In this document: positions 1 to 10,090 of the stretch, in pieces | How the letters are laid out: the number at the start of each line of letters is the position of its first letter | How positions within the stretch are numbered: the stretch's first letter is position 1 | Source: Solanum dulcamara | Taxonomy: Eukaryota > Streptophyta > Magnoliopsida > Solanales > Solanaceae | Direction of reading: 5' to 3' | Assembly (NCBI RefSeq): GCF_947179165.1 | Contig: NC_077242.1 | Span: 55,980,097 to 56,044,096 of the forward strand | Length of the DNA stretch: 64,000 nucleotides | Program-made: the position numbers and the translations under genes | The notes under the pieces: model-generated | What the model was told of the DNA's origin: nothing | Seen by the model: only the letters and a program-made list of their open reading frames with translations | Database searches by the model: none

Positions 1-60
1 ACAGGAAAATAAGCGAAATTAAAACAAAATATATCCAATAAGAAGATCCCTCCCAGAACC
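1..60. other. Left target flank of element A
   Basis: AT-rich sequence ending in GAACC (56-60), the left copy of the target duplication of element A. It was originally contiguous with the sequence that resumes at 50301. Nothing coding is visible. Confidence 0.7.
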
Positions 61-1310
61 TGATGAGCCAGTATTTTACCAACTCATTAAACATAAACTC
101 TTAAATTATTGCCATATTTTAATGCTATTTCAAAGAGTTTTATGCCCTGTTCTCTTATGTGAAGCATTTCTTAGAGAAAGCAAGTTAAAAGTATTTAGAT
201 CTAAAACCTACTGAAATGCATCGGCGAAGGAACTTGCACCTTACAGAAGATGATAAGCTTTTCACATTATAAACAACGAATGAACTAGAGGAAACTCAAA
301 AGGAGCATGCACTACAATCAGCGCATCACAATGGATGATCGTTAATTTACCGATCTTACATAGAAGCTCTTGGAGGCACTAAAGGATGAACTGAAGCAGT
401 GACTGGCGCCTCACAATGATGGATTAGTGGTTCACCTGTCCAGCACTAGTGTTGACATGGGAACAGGTGGACCAAAATCGCATTTATGGAACTTTGTGCT
501 TCTTATAGAAAGTTTCAAGGACCAAAATAAGTATTTATGCAATTATATACCCGTAACTATCATTATTATAATTATCTAATTTTCTAGAGAGAGCAGTAGA
601 AAGAAGCTTTTAGTGTGAGAAGTAGAACCTTCATCTTCTTACTGAAAAACTCTTTGCTTAGTAGAGAAGAAACATTCAACATTGGATACTCAAAGTCTTA
701 GGTTCATATTTTGTTCATCATTTAGCTTGGAATGAAGCTTTCCTTTTTGGGTATTGTCTTTATTCCCAATTTTATGAGTAGCTAAATCCATCGCTAGGAT
801 TTTGTGAGCTTGATGGAAGTATAAAACCTCGAATGGTCTTTGATTAATAATTCCTAAAATTGATTATATGACACCGATCTATTATTGTCTTGCAGTTTTA
901 ACATAAAATCAGTGGTTGAAAATATTAATTGAGATCTCTAACTCATTTTGTCTTATAAAAGAAAAATAGAGTTGGATAAGACTCAATAGTGAGGACTTGT
1001 TGGAATTACTTTATTAATTTTAGCAAGGATGGGATAATCCGAGTGATTTATCATTTAAGAATGTGAGCTAGAGATAGCCCATCTATTCAAGCAATGTTTG
1101 GTCTTTTGTTTGGAAGGATCTTGGTGTTCGTAAGAGGTCAAGGGACATATGCTTGATATTTTATTAGAATACCAAAGTATAGCCTAGACCAATTGCTATC
1201 CATGTACCAATCTATTTTGTTGAGTTTAATCATAGCCTATTTGCATTGAAACTCCTATTGTTACACACACCACAAATTAGTTGGGTATTATTTTGCAAAT
1301 GACTGCCTAT

Positions 1311-1894
1311 TGTCACGGACTTAGACTTCAACTAAGACCTCCGTGCAGCACTTGACAACTTACTCATGAATCTTTCACGATCTTGTAAGCTCAAGTAAGA
1401 CTTTAAGACTAGATCGCTAAGGGAACGCTAGATTGTAAGAAAGACAAGAGAGTTTTTATGAAGAAGGCTTTTGTATTGCTTTGGAAGAATGCTTGTTTTC
1501 TTGATCTTCTACAAATGAATGCCCCCTCTATTTATACTACTCCTAAGGGGCCTAAGTGTAAATAAAATTTACTATACAAGTCCTTCCATATTTACAAAGA
1601 AGTCCCTACTCTAGAACTCTCCATACACTCTAGAGAATTCCAAGTCTTTCAAGACTTCTCTATAAGCTTCTGTAAGAATCTAGAGTTTTTCACTAACCTC
1701 TCCAAGACTCTAGGTTCTTCTACCTTCTTCTAGAATTCTCTTGGACATTCTAGAGCCTTCTATTAACCTCTCCAAGACTCTAGGTTCTTCTACCTTCTTC
1801 TAGAATTCTCTTGGACATTCTAGAGCCTTCTATTAACCTCTCCTAGACTCTAGATCTTTCCCCCATCTTCATGATAAAGTGGCGGGTCCTGACA
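1311..1894 (-). repeat. 3' LTR of the gag-protease element (left copy)
   Basis: 584-bp direct repeat of 4078-4661. It begins TGTCACGGAC and ends TGACA. It contains just over two copies of a 70-bp unit (from 1694). In element orientation this is the downstream LTR, preceded by the purine tract at 1895-1907. Confidence 0.92.
1694..1853 (-). repeat. 70-bp tandem repeat in the left LTR
   Basis: Two full 70-bp units start at 1694 and 1764 and a partial third starts at 1834. Each starts TAACCTCTCC and is rich in TCTAGA and TTCTTCTA motifs. The same array is present in the other LTR, so it predates this insertion. Confidence 0.9.
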
Positions 1895-1907
1895 CTCTCC
1901 CCTACTT
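1895..1907 (-). other. Polypurine tract of the gag-protease element
   Basis: The minus strand reads AAGTAGGGGAGAG directly before the LTR start TGTCAGG. This is the expected primer for plus-strand DNA synthesis in an LTR retrotransposon. Confidence 0.85.
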
Positions 1908-2088
1908 GATATGGCGATGACCTCGGCGCGCTGCTGCTATAAAAGCCTTCGGACTTAGTCTTGAAACTGCCACAAGTCTTCATGCCATTCTTATATGGCC
2001 TCTTCCAGAAATTGTCCCTTCTAGTGGATGAGGAAAATAGCAGTGGACTATTGTTCCTATTCCTGCTTGGTTTAGTCAACACTGGCCT

Positions 2089-4044
2089 CTATTCTTTTTG
2101 GCACTTTAGAGGCAACTGTCTTGGCAACTTCTTCGACATCACGCCCTTCTTTATGTAAGGTGGCAATGCCTCTCTAGCACCATTGTCTTCACTCAAACTC
2201 ACAATGGTGTCTATGAACGTTGGTACTCCCACCTCTAGGCCCTTCTCAAGCTGTATGGCCGAACATTGGGTTGGTCTTTCCGTCTTTGGCACCTTGACTA
2301 GGGGCACCATACATGATCTCTCTTACTCCATAACCACGAGTTGTTGGAGGTAGGGGTCGATCGCCGTATGGCATCGCTGGAAGAACTCCTGCCCAAGGAT
2401 GATATCAAAGATATCTAAGGGAGCGACGATAAATTTGGTCTTACCTCGACACTTGCCTAATGTGATGTCTACTCTTTGAGCGACTCCGCACACCGGTGTA
2501 AGGGGTGCATTAACCGTCCTGAGACGGGCATCACATGGACTGTAACTTAGCCCCAACTTCATAGCAGCTGACTTGGTCATTAGGTTGGCCTCTGCACCTG
2601 TGTCAACCATTGCACGAGCGGGTCATCCATTGATCATGATGTCTATATATTGTGCACCGTACTCCTTCGGCTTTCCTGATTGCTTTGCGATAGATCCGCA
2701 TAGTCCTATCAGGCCCAATTGCGTTGTGTCTGAAACTTGCTCTTGCCCTTGTGCATCTTTCCCCTTCCATTCCTGTAGGATGGCACCAAGGTTCTTCAGT
2801 TCAGGACACCTTGCATAGCCATGCATCCCTCCGCATATGTAGCATCCATTCCCCTTCGCATTCTGTGCCTTTCTATCGGCATCGCCTCGTTATCCAGCCT
2901 TCTTACCATCGGACTTAAGATTGTCATGGTTTTTAGGATGAGGTTGTTTCTCTTCACAACCTCCCCTACCTTGGTCATGACTACCTATCATCTCGTCTCC
3001 TCTTCCTCGGTTATGCTTATCATGCCTGAAGTTTATCAAAGCTTCGGCTTGTGTGATGGCTTCATCGATAGTCCTGACTTGTCGGCGTTCCAACTCCGTC
3101 TTGGCCTAATTTTGTAGCCCATCCATGAAGTGGAACAACATCTCGTCATCCGTGAGGTTGGGAACATGAAGAGTGAGAGTAGTGAACTCCTTCACATAGG
3201 CCTGTATGCTACCAGTTTGCTTCAATTCCTAGAACTTGCGTTTGGCCTCGTAGATGACATTGTTGGGGAAGAAAGCCTTCTTGAACTCGTCTCGGAACTG
3301 CTCCCAGGTGTTGATGGTGCATAGACCCTTCCCCATCTCGGACTCTTTGCGCTTCCACCACAACATGGCCATCTCTGAGAGGTATAGCACGGCCGTGTTG
3401 ATCCTCGTCTCGCCATTCTTCACTTTGTTACACTTGAAGTAATTCTCCAAGTGCCAAAGGAAGTTCTCCACCTTTTGTGCATCACGGGCACCTTCGAACA
3501 TTGGTGGCTTAGGAGCCTCAATCTTGGCCTCCCGATCCGCGCTGGACGTCATGCATCTTCCCATTTCCAGATCTCCATTGAGTGCTTCCATCTCGGCCTT
3601 CATGGTCTCCATCGTTCTTAGCGCATCCATGAGTCGACACTCTAAGGAATTGATCACCTCCTTCATCCCGTACTCGGCAGCCTTGCGCACCTCCAACTCC
3701 TTCCAGATATTATCATTCTCTTCAAGGGTGACCTCCTCTAGAGACTTGAACTTGCCGTCGAACTTGTTCAAGCACTTGCCTAATATCTCCACAGCTTGCC
3801 GGGCAGCATCTACCCTTGCAATACACTCCATGCCGGTTGTGACGTCCACAGGCTCCTCGCCTCGCTCATCGTCACTCACCTCAGTGGCCGAGGATGAGTA
3901 GGATGTTAGGGCCTAGCTTGGTGTAGGCTCAAGTGGCACCTCCTCATTTCTCTTAGAGTTTTTCTTTCCCTTGCAGTGCTTCCTTCCAATATCTTGCTTG
4001 ATGTTGGTGGTGGTGGTGGCATTGATGTCTCCTTCACTTGCCAT
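2089..4044 (-). pseudogene. gag-protease polyprotein of the short element (stops only, no frameshift)
   Basis: One minus-strand frame runs from a Met at 4044 to a TAG at 2089 (652 codons including the stop), broken by in-frame stops at 3913, 3229, 3106, 2890, 2623 and 2323 (low coordinate of each). No frameshift is seen. Order: a coiled-coil-like charged N-terminus (about 3880-3500); the Ty3/gypsy gag core with PPMFEG, ENYFKCN and WWKRKE motifs (about 3500-3230); a basic spacer; a zinc knuckle C-x2-C-x3-H-x4-C near 2820-2860, the variant common in plant gypsy gag; then an aspartic protease with MVDTGAEANL (from about 2610) and IILGQEFF. The tail (2310-2089) resembles the linker preceding RT in gypsy elements, but RT is absent. 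Role: gag forms the particle and the protease cleaves the polyprotein. The evenly spaced stops suggest point decay after insertion; whether the source copy was intact cannot be told from this copy. Confidence 0.88.
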
Positions 4045-4062
4045 ATCCCTTAGTAGAACCTC

Positions 4063-4074
4063 GCTCTGATACCA
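4063..4074 (-). other. Primer binding site (initiator tRNA-Met type)
   Basis: The minus strand reads TGGTATCAGAGC, three bases after the LTR end at 4078. This is the classic plant retrotransposon site complementary to the 3' end of initiator tRNA-Met. It fixes the element's orientation. Confidence 0.92.
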
Positions 4075-4077
4075 CAT

Positions 4078-4661
4078 TGTCCCGGACTTAGACTTCAACT
4101 AAGACCTCCGTGCAGCACTTGACAACTTACTCACGAATCTTTCACGATCTTGTAAGCTCAAGTAAGCCTTTAAGACTAGATCGCTAAGGGAACGCTAGAT
4201 TATAAGAAAGACAAGAGAGTTTTTATGAAGAAGGCTTTTGTATTGCTTTGGAAGAAAGCTTGTTTTCTTGATCTTCTACAAATGAATGCCCCCTCTATTT
4301 ATACTACTCCTAAGGGGCCTAAGTATAAATATAATTTACTATACAAGTCCTTCCATATTTACAAAGAAGTCCCTACTCTAGAACTCTCCACACACTCTAG
4401 AGAATTCCAATTCTTTCAAGACTTCTCTACAAGCTTCTGTAAGAATCTAGAGTTTTCCACTAACCTCTCCAAGACTCTAGGTTCTTCTACCTTCTTCTAG
4501 AATTCTCCTGGACATTCTAGAGCCTTCTATTAACCTCTCCAAGACTCTAGGTTCTTCTACCTTCTTCTAGAATTCTCTTGGACATTCTAGAGCCTTCTAT
4601 TAACCTCTCCAAGACTCTAGATCTTTCCCCCGTCTTCATGATAAAATAGCGGGTCATGACA
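4078..4661 (-). repeat. 5' LTR of the gag-protease element (right copy)
   Basis: 584 bp, matching 1311-1894. It begins TGTCCCGGAC and ends TGACA, followed by CTAT (4662-4665), the duplicated target. In element orientation this is the promoter-carrying LTR. Confidence 0.92.
4461..4620 (-). repeat. 70-bp tandem repeat in the right LTR
   Basis: Units start at 4461, 4531 and 4601 (partial), with the same period and sequence as the array at 1694-1853. Confidence 0.9.
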
Positions 4662-4704
4662 CTATGGTCAGAAATATGAGACATAGCTGAGCAATTATAC
4701 AAAA

Positions 4705-4722
4705 TGGCATCATTTTTAGGGA
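4705..4722 (+). other. Degenerate primer binding site of element A
   Basis: TGGCATCATTTTTAGGGA lies just inside the 5' LTR of A. It resembles the TGGCGCC-type site usual in Athila elements but has several changes. Similar degenerate sites lie at 18542 and, inverted, at 42740. Confidence 0.55.
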
Positions 4723-4826
4723 TTGGTTACAGATCCTTTTTGATTGATTTTTCAATTCAAAATTACGTGCAATTTATGTTTTTATTACGTGTTGCTCGGC
4801 CTTTTTGTTTGCGAAAATGGGATAAA

Positions 4827-6620
4827 ATGGAGCAACCGATTGATGAAAAGAGGGTAGGAGATGCAATCTTTGCAAATGAGTTTGCCACAATTAAAACCAC
4901 TCATGAAGATGGGTGTACCTGGAGAAATTCTCTTACCAATGTAGGTGGGGAATATAATGTTTCAAATTACTAGTCCTATGCTTAATCGATTACAAATGAA
5001 AGGCTTATTTGGGGGCCAAGCGGTTGAGGATGCTACAAACACTTGAGGAATTTCATAGAAGTGTTTCTTTCTTTCAACATACAAAATATTAGCGTAGATT
5101 CAATCCGTCTATGATTATTCCCATTTTCAATCACTAGTGAAGCCAACACATGCATGCAGAGTTACCCGAAGGGTGAATCACTATTGGGATGAGTTGAAAA
5201 GATCTTTCTTTGAAAGATTTTTCCCACCATCATGAATGTTGAAATTGAGGGATGAGATCAATAAATTTTAAAAAATACAAGGTAAAGTTATACATGAAGT
5301 ATGGCTAAGGTTCAAGAAGAAAATGACTGAATGCTTAAATAATAGGTTCTCCGAAAAATGCTACTATAAATTTTGTACCACTCGTTGGATGAGGTAAACC
5401 AAGAAGTAGTAAATAACTTGGTGGGAAGTTTCTTTATAGATATCACTTATCTTCAAGCATCAATTTCTTTGAAACAAATATCCAAGATAAATATGGAATG
5501 GGATACCTGAAATAGAGTGAAATCAAGTTGTGGATCGACATCTATATCAACTATAACCAATATGCGAAGAAAATATGAGGAGTGTAATGAAAAAATGGAA
5601 AAAATGATGACAAGCATTGACCTCCTAGAAAAGCATGTGATGAGTGTCGGAACCCAGAATGTGAATATCATTAAGGCATGCAACTCAAACTCGAGTGAGG
5701 AAGAGGTGGCTTATGCAAGTTTTGATGAAGATGTGAGATACTTGGTGAACCAAGGATCATTTTCTCACCTGGGATACCAAGCGACCAACCAAGGTCTTTA
5801 GTGCCCTAGGGAAGAGAATCAAGGTTGGAGGGACCGTGAAGGTCAATAGAGAGAAAGGGATAGATAACGGCGTGAACCAAACCAAACTAGAGGAGATGAT
5901 AGGTACAACCATCGGACTAAAAATTTGAACGTGCGTCCCTAAAAATCATATGCTCCCATGGACAAGCTAGTATGAGCGACCCAACCAGCTACAAAATTGA
6001 GGAGATGCTTAATTGAGTTCTTAAAATGTTTGAGTCCACAGATAATATAGTCAAGGACCTCAAAAGTGACGTATAACACTTGACTCAAATTGTTAGCTCT
6101 CACTCTACTTCAATCAAGTATTTAGAGACTCAAATGAACCAATTGTCAAATCAAATAAAGCAAAGGGCCAGGGGAACACTCCTGAGTGACATTCCTAATA
6201 TGAAAAATAATGGCCATTGCATATAAATAGTCACAAAGAGTGGTAAAGTGCTTGAAGAAGCTAATGTTGTGCCAACAAAAATGGTTGATGATAAGGTTGA
6301 TGATGAGGTAAAGAAAAATTGGCCCATTCAAGTTGTGTGTGATGAGGAAGTGTTCAATGAGGATAAGAGTCATGTGGAAAAAAAATAGGTCGATCCTTCT
6401 TCAATATTGATTGAGGAAGAAGGGAAATCAATGGATAAATTTTCTAAGGGCGATGAGCCTATGTGTCACCCTCCATATCCTCAAAAAGAGATCAAGATAA
6501 AGGAAGACAAACACTTTCTAAACTTTGTAGATCAGCTGAGCAAGTTGTCTATGAATATTCCTTTGATCAATGCTTGATTGCAAATGCTGAGATATTCTAA
6601 ATTCATGAAAGAGTTGTTGT
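4827..6620 (+). pseudogene. Athila-type gag of element A
   Basis: No intact frame remains, but conserved stretches can be read on the + strand with many stops. Examples are WDELKRSFFERFFPPS (about 5195-5235) and LRDEINKF, an EVWLRFKKK stretch near 5300, EKMEKMMTSIDLLEKHVM (about 5590-5640), and a basic, Gln/Arg-rich C-terminus (about 5750-5950). These are landmarks of the capsid part of Athila gag. The Met at 4827 is the first plausible start downstream of the primer site, chosen weakly. The region up to 6620 holds an acidic linker before the protease. The product would form the cytoplasmic particle; here it is inactive. Confidence 0.7.
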
Positions 6621-6625
6621 AAAAG

Positions 6626-7090
6626 ATGAGAGTGGTAAATGTGGGATCTGTACAAGTGTCTCAATCACATAAGTTGGTGATGTCTAGCATGTTAGCCACA
6701 AAGAAAGAAAATGCTTTCCTTATTCCGTGCGCCATTTGGGTGTACAAGTTTGATAAGGCCTTGTGTGATTTAAGAGAGACCATCAACATGATGCCCTTAT
6801 TGATCTTCAAAAAGTTGGGTCTTGGGAACCCCAAATCGATTTCAATGAGGCTACTAATGGTAGATCTTTCTATCAAGAGACTGGTTGGAATCTTATTTGA
6901 CGTGCTATTCAAAGTAAATAAGTTCATTGTATTGGTAGATTTTATGGTATTAGATTGTGAAGTGTCTATAGTGGTGCCTATCATTTTAGGTTGATTATTC
7001 CTTGCTAGGGGAATAGCATTAGTGGATATGGAACTAGGAGAGCTTCAATTTAGTGTTGGTGATGAATATGCAAAATTCAAGATGGGTATG
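6626..7090 (+). pseudogene. Athila-type aspartic protease of element A, truncated by element B
   Basis: A 122-residue open stretch (6626-6994) then a TGA, with the same frame continuing to 7090 where element B begins. Motifs: IPCAIWVYKFDKALCDL before the active site, KKLGLGNPKSISMRLLMVDLSIKRLVGI, and PIILG near the end, as in Athila proteases. The active-site loop, normally D-L-G-A, reads D-L-R-E, so catalysis would be lost even without the stop. The related domain of D at 20345 keeps D-L-G-A. RT would be expected next, but 7091 is the LTR of B. Confidence 0.75.
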
Positions 7091-8495
7091 TGTTTCTATC
7101 AAAGCACATGTAATTGTACGAGGTGTCACATAGTAAAGTGACTATTTTTAGAAAAAGATTGTAAAACCCAAATGACTTTAATGAGGTTCTTGCTAACTTT
7201 TCAATGAACTAAATTAATTGGGTGTGTTGTAAAGAACTGATTCTTTGTTACTTCTATTTTTAAACTATTGTAAACTACTACTAAAAACAATTCAATGATA
7301 TCATTAAGATTTAATCAAAGTTAAAATGAATTCTAGGGTTGTAGCATTTATAGATATCAGACATAATATTCTTTACTTTGGTATTCAATAAGTCCATAAA
7401 TTACTCATTTATAGGGTTGATACACAATAATAGTTTTCCGACCTCTAATTGCTTATCTTTGTTGATAGCCTAAATACATCTTTGAACAGGGATAAGCATA
7501 AACCAACAAAAGTGCAATAATATTATTATTATGTTTAATAACAAAACATGGTGTATGGGTATGTGTCACAAGAATACTATACATGAATCATCCTAGTTAA
7601 TCCTAGAAAAAATATGTTCCCTACATTCCATTTTCTATCTCCTATCCATCTTCTGAATTAAAGGTAGAAAACACATTCATCCTAAAGCTGGCTAGCCATT
7701 AAAGTGGTAAAATCAAGAAAATAGGAGTAATCATAAACAAAGACCCATTATCAACCAAAGCCTATTAGTATTATACCATAATCGGGTTAGTTCAAGGCAA
7801 GGTAGGACCGGACTCACAGACGGGGAAGCAATACTTGTTATCAGGTCAGAGAGGCTAAAACCCTAGAATAGAGGAATTTAGTCACTCATACTTTGAATTA
7901 TAATAATAAAGTAATTAATGACATTCAAGAGTAGTTAAAATGAAAGGGAAGGAGAAAAGTAATCCTAGAGTAGTTCTTCCTCCGTTCTTGTTTGTAATCT
8001 CCAAAAAAAACACTGAATGGATAATAAATATTATAAGTGTGCTATTAATAGCCTTGAAAAATGTGAAATTCCATAGCTTGCACTAATGTCCGTAATGCGG
8101 ACTTGTTTCATTCCTTCACAAATTTTACATCTTTATTTCCTTGGCGAAATTACACATGCGGACCTGGCGCACACTCTACTGTCTACGTGAGGTTTGAACA
8201 AAAAAATCCAGGCCTTCATTCCTGGAGCATAAGCGCAATGCAGAGGTGCTCCTATCTAGTGTAGATTCTGCATTTTAGCATCCCAACTTCCCTCTTAAGC
8301 TCCAACTTTCATCATGATGCCCTATTTAAGGTTCATTTTTATTTGTTTAGCTCTGAAAGTGTCTAATCACTTTGGTTAGCTTAAATAACACACAAATAAC
8401 TCTAAAACATCAACTAAACTTAGGATTTCATTCTCAAACTCGACTACAAATATGGGTTATATTGGCTATTGAGCGAATAAATAAGCCCAAGATCA
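7091..8495 (-). repeat. 3' LTR of element B
   Basis: About 1.4 kb, homologous to 42763-44041. On the + strand it begins TGTTTCTATC and ends AAGATCA, so on the minus strand it starts TGATCTTGGG. Next to it (8496 onward) the minus strand carries a G-rich GTGTGGGCTGG tract, the likely polypurine primer. The left end is approximate. Confidence 0.78.
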
Positions 8496-10090
8496 CCAGC
8501 CCACACTTGTAATATTATTTGTCCTTGAACAAACTCTAAAACTCATGCATGCACTAAACACCATGTACATATATTAATCATACTAAGCCATAAATGATTA
8601 CATAAAAAACCCATGTCACAACAAAAATGTTCGAATTTCTTCACGAGACTTACCAATCCAACACAAACTAACCTCCAGAGTTAACTCTATGATGCAGAAA
8701 ACTTATATGAGTTTGATAAGTCAAGAATCATGCAAAATTACCATTCCTTCAATGAACATGTGCCCTCACTAGAACCAATTTACCCATATTCACTCACAGT
8801 TATAATCAATTCAAACAACAATGGGTATCAAAATAAAGTTTGCTCACTCTCCCAAATAAATTCACATGTCACTCAAGATAAACCATAGACTTGACATTAG
8901 TGTAATGCGCAACTCATTTAAGGAAGTTAAGAGTTAAGAATAACTTAGTACTTCCCGAGTTCTAATGTAGACTAGGGGATGGGTAGGTACTAATTTTGAT
9001 ATGAATAGTATCTATGTTCCCAAGTGCATTAATACACTACATTTTACATTTCAAGCACATTCTCAACAATCTCATTTTTACCCCTTTTTCATCGGAGTTC
9101 ACCCCTTTCTTTTTAAGAACTTATCACTTGTTTTAGGGAGTTTTTCTCTTTTTCATCTTTTTTATCAAAACATCAAGGTTTTATTTTTTCACGCCCTAAC
9201 AACAAGATTCCTTCTATCAAGCACTAATGATTATCATTTAGTAGCATAAGATTGTAACTTTACCTATTTTTTCACTTTTTTTTCTAAAAGAACCTGAATA
9301 TTTTGATCAAATTCATGGTGTTATGACAAAAATAGGAATAAGCTTCAAACAAGGCTACAAACAAAAAATTCAAAGTCTAAAAAGGGGTTAACTATGGATT
9401 TTTATTATGGTGGGTAAAACGAAGTGGTAAAAAATGAGCCTGCCAAAGAAATGCGTAGATCACCTCCAAAAATCTAAACACCTTTTGTTTTCTCTTTATA
9501 CACACACCGGGCAAATTCTAACAATCAATAAGAAACAAGGACTATCAAAGCAACCTCACACACCTAGCAAATTCCCAATTCAATAATGGCAACTATTATG
9601 AACTTGCAACCTACAATCACATGAATTCAAAATTAAGCATGCATACTTTAAGTCTAACAAAAGATCTTAGGTTTCTTGAACTAGCTATTTCATTTAATTT
9701 CATGCTTTCACAAATCACTATAAATTATACAACCATGAAGCCTAGCAAGACTCCTTACATACACACTATACAATAACGATGAATACCCTTAGGACGGTGG
9801 TCATCCATCCATCATTAGGCAACGTTTCTCAATTATGACTTTACTTAATTCCATCACACTCAAATTATTTTTGTACGGATCAAAGGTACTATCTATGCAA
9901 AAGAATCGAAAACAAATGTCATGAAACCCAAAACGAACAAACAAAAAAAAAGCAACCCAATAAAAAAACAAGATAGATTATTCACAATGTAAACAAGGAT
10001 CAATAACCCATCCCACACTTAAAACTGTAGCATTGTCCCCAGTGCAACAAAATATCAACATAAAGTATAAGTGAGGTAGGAGAATGGTGT
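8496..10090 (-). other. 3' untranslated region of element B
   Basis: AT-rich non-coding sequence between the second ORF of B and its 3' LTR. There are short poly(A)/poly(T) runs (for example 9942-9952 and near 9280) and no protein similarity I can recognise. The small ORF at 9001 is low-complexity and not credible. Confidence 0.55.

Larger units (their letters stand above)
1311..4661 (-). mobile_element. Non-autonomous gag-protease LTR element (TR-GAG-like) inside the LTR of A
   Basis: Seen: two near-identical 584-bp direct repeats (1311-1894, 4078-4661) with TG...CA ends and a 4-bp CTAT duplication (1307-1310, 4662-4665). On the minus strand a tRNA-iMet-type primer site lies 3 bases inside the right LTR and a purine tract lies directly at the left LTR. 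The 2.2-kb interior encodes gag, a zinc knuckle and an aspartic protease, then stops: there is no RT, RNase H or integrase. Known: TR-GAG elements are short LTR elements carrying only gag and depend on a full partner. Here the protease is also kept, and the frame ends about where RT would begin. By eye there are about 15-20 differences between the LTRs over 584 bp, so this insertion is recent relative to A. The related A LTR at 50230-50280 shows the unoccupied site. Confidence 0.9.
61..4701 (+). repeat. 5' LTR of element A, interrupted by the gag-protease element
   Basis: Homologous to 48810-50295 throughout: both start TGATGAG, share a TATTTTACCAACTCATTA block, and end in a GAGACATAG(C/T)TGAGC block. 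The LTR is split at 1310/4666 by the 3351-bp minus-strand element plus a 4-bp CTAT duplication. After removing the insert about 1.29 kb remains, against 1.49 kb in the 3' LTR, so indels have accumulated. The 3' end near 4701 is approximate because the terminal bases have diverged. Confidence 0.8.

Noticed and set aside
1694..1853. Regular repeats considered as CRISPR or satellite
   Set aside because: Directly tandem, without spacers, confined to LTRs of a plant element.
4063..4074. tRNA-like matches at primer sites (4063, 28517, 32997, 61796)
   Set aside because: Only 11-14 bases match a tRNA 3' end; they are primer binding sites, not tRNA genes.
4704..4973. 89-codon frame at the start of A
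   Set aside because: It begins in the degenerate primer site; only the part from 4827 can be gag.
7086..7095. 5-bp target duplication for element B
   Set aside because: GTATG at the left and AGGAC or nearby bases at the right do not match under any border I tried.
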